Positions 11,233-17,509 of a DNA stretch of 64,000 nucleotides are shown here, one piece after another. How positions within the stretch are numbered: the stretch's first letter is position 1; every line of letters begins with the position of its first letter. The notes beneath the pieces are model-generated. The model was not told the origin of the DNA. It worked only from the letters and a program-made list of their open reading frames with translations, and did not search any database. The translations under genes and the position numbers were made by a program. Source of the DNA: Herbidospora yilanensis (lineage in GTDB: Bacteria; Actinomycetota; Actinomycetes; Streptosporangiales; Streptosporangiaceae); assembly GCF_001570565.1 (NCBI RefSeq), contig NZ_BBXE01000016.1, positions 124,001 to 188,000 on the forward strand, given 5' to 3'.

Positions 11233-11469
11233 TCAGATCACATCGCCACGCCAGTCCTTGGGGGTAGCCACCTCATCTCCAGTGGTGCGAAGGAGGTGCC
11301 CACCGGTCGGGGTGTCGCGGCTTTCGGTCTCCTGCGGGCCGAATTCCCGTTCGATGAAGAACGTAAGGGCGGCATGCACCCGCATGAACGTCTCGCGACA
11401 GGCTTCGATCTCTTCCGCGCTCCGGGGCGGGATGGGGCGAGCCGGGCCGGGCGACGAAGGCCGTGTCAT
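11233..11469 (-). CDS. small protein of unknown function
   Basis: 78 aa; not recognised. It is mostly hydrophilic, with a probable helix EEIEACRETFMRVHAALTFF at residues 19-38 and no membrane segment. Its start overlaps the stop of the upstream gene by 4 bp (ATGA), so the two are co-translated. G/C-rich codon use is like the host, unlike the AT-rich gene on the other side of the inverted repeat. The overlap is the main evidence that it is real. Confidence 0.6.
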   Translation of the reverse strand: MTRPSSPGPARPIPPRSAEEIEACRETFMRVHAALTFFIEREFGPQETESRDTPTGGHLLRTTGDEVATPKDWRGDVI

Positions 11470-11834
11470 CGATCCGCGCTCCCGGCGGACATCTCAGCGG
11501 GAGCCGCCTGCAAGGCCAGTCGTCGATGGGCGACACAGCGGGCGACCGTGCCGGGAACCTCGACGCTGTAGGTGGTGTAGAGGCGCCGGCCGCTGCGGTG
11601 CGCGAATTGGCCGGTCCACCAGCGGTAGACCTGTCCGTCGGTCCAGACGAGCAGGTCGAACCAGACCGAGACGAGGGCGACACCGTAGCCCGCGTGGACG
11701 TCGGCGGTGACGTGGATGACGGCGAGTGCCTCGCGGAGGCGTTCGGCAGCCACGAACGCCGGGGTGCGGACACCGTATGGGTGGGTCCCGCGTTGGAGGT
11801 CGGGCGGTAAGTCGATCGTCATAGGCTTCGGCAT
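11466..11834 (-). CDS. unknown protein, divergent from the XRE/TPR regulator
   Basis: 122 aa; not recognised. The ATG at 11834 is chosen because GGAGG lies upstream at a normal distance; the frame is open further upstream without family character. It begins MTIDLPPDLQ after a short leader. The middle (residues 50-100) alternates hydrophobic and aromatic residues (VSVWFDLLVWTDGQVYRWW), suggesting a beta-rich soluble fold. It sits head-to-head with the regulator at 12019 across a 184-bp gap and is coupled to the 78-aa gene. Regulator/target pairs of this layout are common cargo in actinomycete elements; function unknown. Confidence 0.7.
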   Translation of the reverse strand: MPKPMTIDLPPDLQRGTHPYGVRTPAFVAAERLREALAVIHVTADVHAGYGVALVSVWFDLLVWTDGQVYRWWTGQFAHRSGRRLYTTYSVEVPGTVARCVAHRRLALQAAPAEMSAGSADR

Positions 11835-12018
11835 GGATCGCACCTCCAGAGTGCGGTCTAGGGACCCGTCCGGCGGCGCAATCGCTTGGCGGGTCCCGCT
11901 GTTTGGAGCACGTCGCATCCCATGACATCGCCGCAGGTACCTACACCGTGAGTGGCAATAGGGGACACTGGGGGAGGCGAACGGACCCCGGAGTCTCCCC
12001 CTGACGAGGTGGACCACG

Positions 12019-13284
12019 ATGCGCGATGTTCCGTACTGGGCGGCGCGGCTCAGCCGTGAGCGCCGGGAACGGCTGTGGACACAGCGAGAGATGGCCAAGC
12101 GGCTCGTCCAGGCCGCCGACGATCCTCAGGTGAGCGCCCACCTGCCCGAGCGAGACTCACTCGTCCGCATGATCAAGGCGTGGGAGGCGGGCCGGCACAA
12201 GCCCAAGGACCCCTACCGCGTGCTGTACGGCCGGGCGTTCGGCATCCCGGAGAGCGAACTGTTCGGCGACGAGCTACCAACCCCCGGACCGGTCGCACCG
12301 ATACCGGCCGTTCCGTTGCCGACCGGGGCACCGGACGCGGACTTGTTCGATCGGATCACTCAGGTTGTCCACAGGCCCCGGCGAGTCGATCGGCGCACCG
12401 TCGAGTGGCTGGCGACGTGCCTTGCCGAACACCGCAAGGTCGAGGACACCGTGGGCTCACGGCCCTTGTTGGGGATCGTCCGCCAGCAGTTGGACATCGT
12501 GGTTGACCTGGCTCAGCACGCCCGCGGAACGCTGGCCGACGAGGTGGTCGACCTGGCCGCGCAGTACGCCCAGTTCGTCGCGTGGATGTCTCTGGACGTC
12601 GACGACCAGGGGGCCGCGCTCGCCTGGTACGACCGGGCGCATGATTGGGCGCTGGAGATCGGCGACGTCAACATGGCGACGACCACGCTCAGCATGAAGG
12701 CGCACCAGGCGTGGAGTGCGGGCAACGCCCGCAGGTGCATCCGTCTGGCGGACGCGGCCCGTTGGCACGACGGCCGGGTCACTCCGGGCGTACGAGGGAT
12801 GGCCGTGCAGATGGCCGGCCGAGGCCACGCCATCGCCGGAGACGCCCGCCCAGCTCGCACGCTCTTGGACGAGGCGGAAGCGCTGATCCGGCAGGCGGCC
12901 GACCACCCCGACGACGAACCGGTGTGGATGTACTTCTACGACGAGACGTGGTTCCGCCTACAACGCGGGATGACCGAGCTCGCCTTGGGCAACTGGCCCA
13001 CCGCAACCAGCCTGTTGACCGAGGGCATGAACAGCCTCCCGGAGACCTACAACCGCGACCGAGCGTGGTACGGCTCGTGTCTCGCGAAGGCCCACGCCGA
13101 GAACGGCGACGCCGCAGCCGCCGCGAGCGTTGGCGTTCCGATCACCGCCGATGCCGTCCTTCTCAACCGCCACGCCCACAAAGAGCTGATCGACGTGGCC
13201 GCCCTCCTGAACCAGAGAAGGTCCCGCCACGCCACCGCTCTGCGCGACGCCCTTACCGAGGCACAACGAGCAGGCGAGCAGTAG
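12019..13284 (+). CDS. XRE-family HTH regulator with TPR-like C-terminal domain
   Basis: 421 aa. The N-terminal Cro/C1-type helix-turn-helix reads LSRERRERLWTQREMAKRL and SLVRMIKAWEAGRHKP (residues about 10-70). Residues 115-415 are alpha-helical TPR-like repeats rich in Ala/Leu (GDVNMATTTLSMKAHQAWSA, RGMTELALGNWPTATSLL). This is the architecture of many actinobacterial regulators that sense a peptide or small ligand through the TPR array. GAGGTGG is the ribosome binding site. Last gene before attR; divergent from the unknown pair at 11233-11834, which it may control. Confidence 0.85.
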   Translation: MRDVPYWAARLSRERRERLWTQREMAKRLVQAADDPQVSAHLPERDSLVRMIKAWEAGRHKPKDPYRVLYGRAFGIPESELFGDELPTPGPVAPIPAVPLPTGAPDADLFDRITQVVHRPRRVDRRTVEWLATCLAEHRKVEDTVGSRPLLGIVRQQLDIVVDLAQHARGTLADEVVDLAAQYAQFVAWMSLDVDDQGAALAWYDRAHDWALEIGDVNMATTTLSMKAHQAWSAGNARRCIRLADAARWHDGRVTPGVRGMAVQMAGRGHAIAGDARPARTLLDEAEALIRQAADHPDDEPVWMYFYDETWFRLQRGMTELALGNWPTATSLLTEGMNSLPETYNRDRAWYGSCLAKAHAENGDAAAAASVGVPITADAVLLNRHAHKELIDVAALLNQRRSRHATALRDALTEAQRAGEQ

Positions 13285-13430
13285 CCCGGACCAGGGGAAA
13301 ACGCCCCGTCCGCTGGGTGACTAACTGGGTGACAATCGGCCCGGAAGTCGGTGGACCGCCATGGAAGTCCATGGACCATTCGCGCAGGTGAGAGCGGGTA
13401 TTTCCCCTGATCCCGCCCCCACCCGCCTTG

Positions 13431-13474
13431 CCTGATAAGGAAGAGGTCCCAGGTTCAAGTCCTGGTAGCCCCAC
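13431..13474 (+). repeat. attR core (3' part of tRNA-Ile)
   Basis: Perfect copy of 5401-5444. It contains the anticodon arm 3' half, T-arm and acceptor 3' half of tRNA-Ile, but no D-arm and no 5' acceptor strand, so it is not a functional tRNA. Confidence 0.95.
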
Positions 13475-13484
13475 TCGGAGAGTA

Positions 13485-13610
13485 GGAGACCTGTGGTCAG
13501 CGGCTTCGCCGCTTTCCCCACGGTCTCCTTCGTCGTTTACACGGGGGGACGACCCCCCGAACCCCCCGATACGAGGGGGCGCAGCCCCCTCGCGCTCCCC
13601 CTGGCCGCTT
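13485..13610 (+). repeat. tRNA-trailing G/C repeat, copy 1 (original 3' flank of tRNA-Ile)
   Basis: A compound hairpin comes first (GGAGACC at 13485-13491 pairs with GGTCTCC at 13522-13528, enclosing AGCGGCTTCGCCGCT). It is followed by a 30-bp block (13541-13570) and a 27-bp block (13584-13610). Both blocks are identical to those after tRNA-Ala (54907-54936 and 54952-54978). The spacers differ but both form a small hairpin. The remaining bases up to 13867 show no gene. Confidence 0.85.
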
Positions 13611-13867
13611 TCGCGTCCTTTCTTCGTTACGGCTTCGCCTGGTCGGCCACTCGACCTTCTCTGGCCACTTCATTGCCTGGCGGTAGTGCTGGCGGCCCTG
13701 GCCGAAGGTGTGGCTTCCGAGGCGGCGACCAGCGGCTTATGTGGAGTAATGCACGCTCAGTGGCTTGTGTGGCGTTATGCGCAGAACGGGGGTGGGGGGC
13801 GCTCATAACGTCTGCGGTGTCCGGCGAACGAAACGAGACGCCGGGCATCGACTCAACGGAGGAAACA

Positions 13868-14287
13868 GTGCACACGATCGGCAAGCTGCTCGCCGGGACC
13901 GTTCTCGCCGGCGTCGTGGCCACGGGGGTTGCTATCGCACCGGCCGCCTCGGCGTCCGCCACCACCACCGTCTCGGCCGCTCAGGCCGGATCCAGTTGGG
14001 ACCGGTTCGAACGTGGCGACGGCCGCTTCGACTACCGGTGGGGCAAGAGCGGCGGCCGCTACTGGCTCGACTTCAAGATCTGGGACCGTGACCACGGCGA
14101 CCGTGACTACAGCTTCTTCGACGTCTACTACAAGGACCACGGCAAGTGGTTCTTCTACAAGCGGTACAGCACCAAGAGCTTCCTGTCCAAGCACATCGTC
14201 TTCGGCAAGCACGTCGACGACTTCCGCGTCCGTGGCGGCTACGGCCACGGCGGCACCTTCGGCTGGGGCGGCTGGCACTACCGTTAA
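13868..14287 (+). CDS. small secreted aromatic/basic protein
   Basis: 139 aa from a GTG start with GGAGGAAA just upstream. Residues 1-30 are a Sec signal peptide (basic start, hydrophobic GTVLAGVVATGVAIA, cleavage likely after ASASA). The mature part is very rich in Asp, Lys, Arg, Tyr, Phe and Gly (FDYRWGKSGGRYWLDFKI, YSFFDVYYKDHGKWFFYKRY) and has no Cys. The family is not recognised; it is probably an extracellular or wall-associated protein. It shares a bidirectional terminator with the convergent secreted gene. Confidence 0.8.
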   Translation: MHTIGKLLAGTVLAGVVATGVAIAPAASASATTTVSAAQAGSSWDRFERGDGRFDYRWGKSGGRYWLDFKIWDRDHGDRDYSFFDVYYKDHGKWFFYKRYSTKSFLSKHIVFGKHVDDFRVRGGYGHGGTFGWGGWHYR

Positions 14288-14297
14288 TCTTCGATGA

Positions 14298-14333
14298 AAA
14301 CGGCCCGGACCTTTTTTCAGGTCCGGGCCGTTT
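14298..14333. terminator. bidirectional intrinsic terminator
   Basis: A perfect 15-bp stem, AAACGGCCCGGACCT (14298-14312) and AGGTCCGGGCCGTTT (14319-14333). The A and T tracts serve both strands between the convergent genes ending at 14287 and 14347. Confidence 0.9.
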
Positions 14334-14346
14334 CTATTTGGTCATA

Positions 14347-14760
14347 TTAGCTGTCCTGTTTCCAGTCGGTGCAGAAGCTGTAGCCGTTGAAACGTGCGCA
14401 GGCGCGCATCCAGAAACCCTTGTGCAACTGGTCGTTGGAGAACTGGGAGTTGAACGGGCCGCATTGGGTCCAGTTCACCTTGTCCTTCGAGCGGTCGATC
14501 CAGGTCTGGTCGCCGGAGCGGTAGCCGGAGCGGATCGCGGCGAACGAGTGGTCGCTGATGCGGTGGTTGACCAGGGCGACCTTGACGGTTCGGCCGCTCA
14601 CGGTGGCGGTCCGGCTGGCGATGTCGTGGTGGGCGATGCCGTTTCCGGGCCAGCTTCCGCAGTTGGTGTCGGCGGCGGCGGGGCTGGAGACGGTGATTAC
14701 GGGGATTGCGGTGAAGGCGGCGACGATGACGGCTCCCGTACGCCAGGTCACTTTGGGCAT
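14347..14760 (-). CDS. small secreted Cys-containing protein
   Basis: 137 aa. The ATG at 14760 follows GGGAGGAG. A Sec signal peptide covers residues 1-34 (TGAVIVAAFTAIPVITV, then SSPAAA). The mature protein has four Cys (TNCGSW, TQCGPF, RACARF, SFCTDW), likely two disulfides, and several Trp. Family not recognised; an extracellular role is inferred from the signal and Cys content. Confidence 0.8.
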   Translation of the reverse strand: MPKVTWRTGAVIVAAFTAIPVITVSSPAAADTNCGSWPGNGIAHHDIASRTATVSGRTVKVALVNHRISDHSFAAIRSGYRSGDQTWIDRSKDKVNWTQCGPFNSQFSNDQLHKGFWMRACARFNGYSFCTDWKQDS

Positions 14761-14917
14761 GTGGCACTCCTCCCGATTATTTGCTGCGTTTTTCCCCGGG
14801 GTGCTAAAAGGACTTTTGCTGTCGGGAGGGGTACTTGTCCATCCGCTCTGGGCAACATGGCGCAATGGGGCAAAAGGTCCAGTTGGGCTGATCATCGACA
14901 AATTCGGAGGTGTGATC

Positions 14918-16057
14918 ATGCAGGCACTGGTGTACGAGGGTCCCCGGGAGGTCGTCGTCCAGGAGGTTCCAGACGCTCGCATCGAACGCCCGACCGATGT
15001 CCTCGTGCGGGTCACCGCCGCCAACATCTGTGGCTCTGACCTGCACATGTACGAAGGCCGCACCAACATGGAGACCGGGCGGGTGCTGGGTCACGAGAAC
15101 CTCGGGGAGGTCATCGAGGTCGGGTCGGCGGTCGACCGGATCAGGGTGGGCGACATGGTGTGCCTGCCGTTCAACATCGCCTGCGGGCACTGCAAGAACT
15201 GCGAGGCCGGGTTCACCGGCTTCTGCCTCACCGTCAACCCGGGTGTGGCGGGAGCCGCCTACGGCTACGCCGGCATGGGGCCCTTCGAGGGCGGGCAGGC
15301 CGAGTTGCTGCGGGTGCCGTACGGCGACTTCAACTGCCTGCGGTTGCCCGATGACGCGCGGGAGAAGGAGAACGACTACGTGATGTTGTCGGACATCTTC
15401 CCCACCGGGTGGCACGCCACCGAGCTGGCGGGGTTGCGTCCGGGCGAGTCCGTGGTCGTGTACGGCGCGGGGCCCATCGGGCAGATGGCGGCCTACTCGG
15501 CGCTGCTCAAGGGCGCGAGCAAGGTCATGATCGTCGACCGGCAGGCCGACCGGCTGAAGGTGGCCGAGAAGATGGGCTGCATCCCGATCGACGACTCCCA
15601 GGGGTCGGCGGTGGAGCAGGTGCTCGACCTCACCGCCGGCGAAGGGGCCGACCGGGGTTGTGAGTGCGTGGGCTACCAGGCGCACGACCCGCAGGGCGAC
15701 GAGCATTCCGACGCGGCGCTGAACAGCGTCGTCAGGTCGGTGCGGCCCACCGGCGGCATCGGCGTCGTCGGGTTGTTCCTGCCGGAGGACCCGGGCAATC
15801 CCGACGAGGCGGCGCGGGCCGGGAAGATCCCCTTCGACATGGGGCACTTCTGGTTCAAGGGCCAGAAGATGGGGACCGGGCAGGCGAACGTGAAGGCGTA
15901 CAACCGGCAGTTGCGCAACCTCATTCACACCGGCAGGGCGCGGCCGTCGTTCATCGTCTCGCACGAGCTGCCGCTCAGCGAGGGGCCCGAGGGCTACCGT
16001 CACTTCGACGCCCGCGACGAGGGCTGGACCAAGGTCGTCCTGCATCCCGGCCGCTAG
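14918..16057 (+). CDS. zinc-dependent alcohol dehydrogenase (formaldehyde dehydrogenase-like)
   Basis: 379 aa, medium-chain dehydrogenase/reductase family. Catalytic-zinc residues sit in ANICGSDLHMYEGR and in LGHENLGEV. The structural-zinc loop has four Cys in CGHCKNCEAGFTGFC. The Rossmann motif is VVVYGAGPIGQMAAY near residue 190. The sequence is closest in pattern to glutathione-independent formaldehyde dehydrogenases and related NAD-dependent dehydrogenases; the true substrate is uncertain. The ATG at 14918 has CGGAGG upstream. Followed after 9 bp by an alpha/beta hydrolase, so probably one transcript. Confidence 0.88.
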   Translation: MQALVYEGPREVVVQEVPDARIERPTDVLVRVTAANICGSDLHMYEGRTNMETGRVLGHENLGEVIEVGSAVDRIRVGDMVCLPFNIACGHCKNCEAGFTGFCLTVNPGVAGAAYGYAGMGPFEGGQAELLRVPYGDFNCLRLPDDAREKENDYVMLSDIFPTGWHATELAGLRPGESVVVYGAGPIGQMAAYSALLKGASKVMIVDRQADRLKVAEKMGCIPIDDSQGSAVEQVLDLTAGEGADRGCECVGYQAHDPQGDEHSDAALNSVVRSVRPTGGIGVVGLFLPEDPGNPDEAARAGKIPFDMGHFWFKGQKMGTGQANVKAYNRQLRNLIHTGRARPSFIVSHELPLSEGPEGYRHFDARDEGWTKVVLHPGR

Positions 16058-16066
16058 GCGCCTGTC

Positions 16067-16900
16067 ATGAGCCATGATCTCGAACTCGTCGAGCGGGCCA
16101 ACGCCACCGGCAGGATCCCCGCGGTGTTCGTGCACGGCCTGTGGTTGCTGCCGAGTAGCTGGGACCGCTGGGCGGGGGTGTTCGCCGAGGCCGGGTTCGC
16201 GCCGGTCACCGCGGGCTGGCCGGACGACCCGGACACCGTCGAGGAGGCCCGTGAGAACCCGGAGGTCTTCGCCGACAAGACCGTCGGGCAGGTGGCCGAC
16301 CACCTCGCCGACCTGATCGGCCGGCTCGCCCGCAAGCCCATGGTCGTCGGGCACTCGTTCGGCGGGCTGCTCACCCAGATCCTGGCCGGGCGCGGGCTCG
16401 CGCGTGCTTCGGTGGCGATCGACCCGGCGCCGTTCCAGGGGGTGCTGCCGCTGCCGTTCTCGGCGCTGCGGGCCGCCTCGCCGGTGCTGGGGAACCCGGC
16501 CAACCGGCACCGGGCCATGCCGCTGACCTTCGAGCAGTTCCGGTACGCCTTCGCCAACGTCGTCACCGAGGAGGAGGCCCGGGAGCTGTTCGAGGAGTTC
16601 GCGGTCGCGGCCCCCGGGGCGCCGCTGTTCCAGGCCGCGGTGGCCAACGTCAATCCGCGCAGCGAGGTGAAGGTCGACAGCCAGGCCGAGGACCGGGGGC
16701 CGTTGCTGATCATCTCGGGGGAGCAGGACCACACGGTTCCGTGGGCGATCGCCAACGCGTCGTACAAGATCCAGGAGAGGAACGAGCACCACGTCACCGA
16801 GATCGTCGAGATCCCGAACCGGGGGCACTCCCTCACCATCGACTCGGGCTGGCGTGAGGTTTGTGACACCGCTTTGAACTTCGTGCAGCGCTTCGGGTAA
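16067..16900 (+). CDS. alpha/beta hydrolase
   Basis: 277 aa. The alpha/beta fold has the oxyanion region VFVHGLWLLPSSW, the nucleophile elbow VVGHSFGG (Ser near residue 102), the acid in SGEQDHTVPW and the catalytic His in IPNRGHSLTI. All three triad residues are present. It lacks a signal peptide, so it is cytoplasmic. It lies 9 bp after the alcohol dehydrogenase; a shared detoxification or catabolic role is plausible, but the substrate is unknown. Confidence 0.88.
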   Translation: MSHDLELVERANATGRIPAVFVHGLWLLPSSWDRWAGVFAEAGFAPVTAGWPDDPDTVEEARENPEVFADKTVGQVADHLADLIGRLARKPMVVGHSFGGLLTQILAGRGLARASVAIDPAPFQGVLPLPFSALRAASPVLGNPANRHRAMPLTFEQFRYAFANVVTEEEARELFEEFAVAAPGAPLFQAAVANVNPRSEVKVDSQAEDRGPLLIISGEQDHTVPWAIANASYKIQERNEHHVTEIVEIPNRGHSLTIDSGWREVCDTALNFVQRFG

Positions 16901-16902
16901 AC

Positions 16903-16940
16903 AACTGACCGATCGGACAGAACTGTCCGATCGGTCAGTT
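16903..16940. promoter_or_regulatory. tandem palindromic TetR operator
   Basis: A perfect inverted repeat with two 18-bp arms (16903-16920 and 16923-16940) around a 2-bp centre. Each arm is itself a pseudo-palindrome around CCGATCGG, so two adjacent operator units are present. It ends 12 bp before the TetR start, so repressor binding would block transcription of the TetR-MMPL operon. Confidence 0.85.
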
Positions 16941-16951
16941 ATCGTGGTGCC

Positions 16952-17497
16952 GTGACCCGATCCGCGACCTCGATGCGTGCCGACATCCTGGAATCCGCCC
17001 TGCGCCTGTTCGCCGCGCACGGCTTCCGGGGCACGTCGCTGCAGGACATCGCGTCGGATGTGGGCTGCTCGAAGGCGTCCTTGCTCTATCACTTCACGAA
17101 CAAGGACACGATCCTCAGCGAGCTCTTCGCCCCCATCGGGCAGGAGTTCGAGACGCTGCTTCAGCGGCTGGCCCCACTTCAGGGCGAGGAGGCCGCACGG
17201 GCCGCGGTCGCCGGTGTGGTGGACATGTCGCTGCGTTTCCGCCGCCAGGTCAAGATCCTGCTGCTCGACGTCGATGCCCTGCTCGACCACCCCGAACTCC
17301 CCTGCGTCGACGACGTGACCGAGGCGCTGGTCGACGCGATGGTCGGCCGGGTGCCCGAGCAGGAGCCCAGGGTGGCGGGCTGGATGGCGCTGCTGGGGAT
17401 CTTCCTGACGACGGCCCGGGGGGTCGCGATCCCCGACGAGACCATGCGCGCGGAGCTCACCAGTGGAGCGTTCCGCACACTCGGCCTGTCCTCTTAG
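16952..17497 (+). CDS. TetR-family repressor of the adjacent MMPL pump
   Basis: 181 aa, GTG start. The N-terminal TetR HTH is canonical: ADILESALRLFAAHGFRGTS, LQDIASDVGCSKASLLYHF, NKDTILSEL. The C-terminal ligand domain is alpha-helical. It lies immediately after the tandem palindrome and 12 bp before the MMPL gene, so autoregulation and control of the pump are strongly suggested. Confidence 0.93.
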   Translation: MTRSATSMRADILESALRLFAAHGFRGTSLQDIASDVGCSKASLLYHFTNKDTILSELFAPIGQEFETLLQRLAPLQGEEAARAAVAGVVDMSLRFRRQVKILLLDVDALLDHPELPCVDDVTEALVDAMVGRVPEQEPRVAGWMALLGIFLTTARGVAIPDETMRAELTSGAFRTLGLSS

Positions 17498-17509
17498 AAG
17501 AGAGCTTTC

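Larger units (their letters stand above)
5401..13474. mobile_element. pSAM2/AICE-type integrated element in tRNA-Ile, without transfer genes
   Basis: 8,074 bp including both copies of a perfect 44-bp direct repeat (5401-5444 and 13431-13474). The gene order next to attL is that of actinomycete integrative and conjugative elements: tyrosine integrase, excisionase-like HTH protein and RepSA-type rolling-circle initiator on the minus strand, overlapping by 4 bp each, with a divergent GntR regulator of the KorSA kind. The right half holds an AT-rich membrane protein, a large inverted repeat, two unknown genes and an XRE/TPR regulator. No FtsK/SpoIIIE-like translocase (TraSA), no Spd spread genes and no Pra activator are visible. 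It is inferred to excise and replicate but not to promote its own transfer. Confidence 0.9.

Noticed and set aside
10969-11571. 200-codon plus-strand frame across the element's inverted repeat
   Set aside because: Contains the inverted repeat, has no domain and overlaps the better-supported minus-strand pair with its 4-bp coupling.
12019-13284. Toxin-antitoxin interpretation of the XRE regulator with the divergent small genes
   Set aside because: The regulator is 421 aa with a TPR-like domain, the partners show no toxin motifs, and the genes are divergent, not one operon.
13431-13474. Second tRNA-Ile
   Set aside because: Only the 3' half is present (att repeat); there is no D-arm or 5' acceptor strand.
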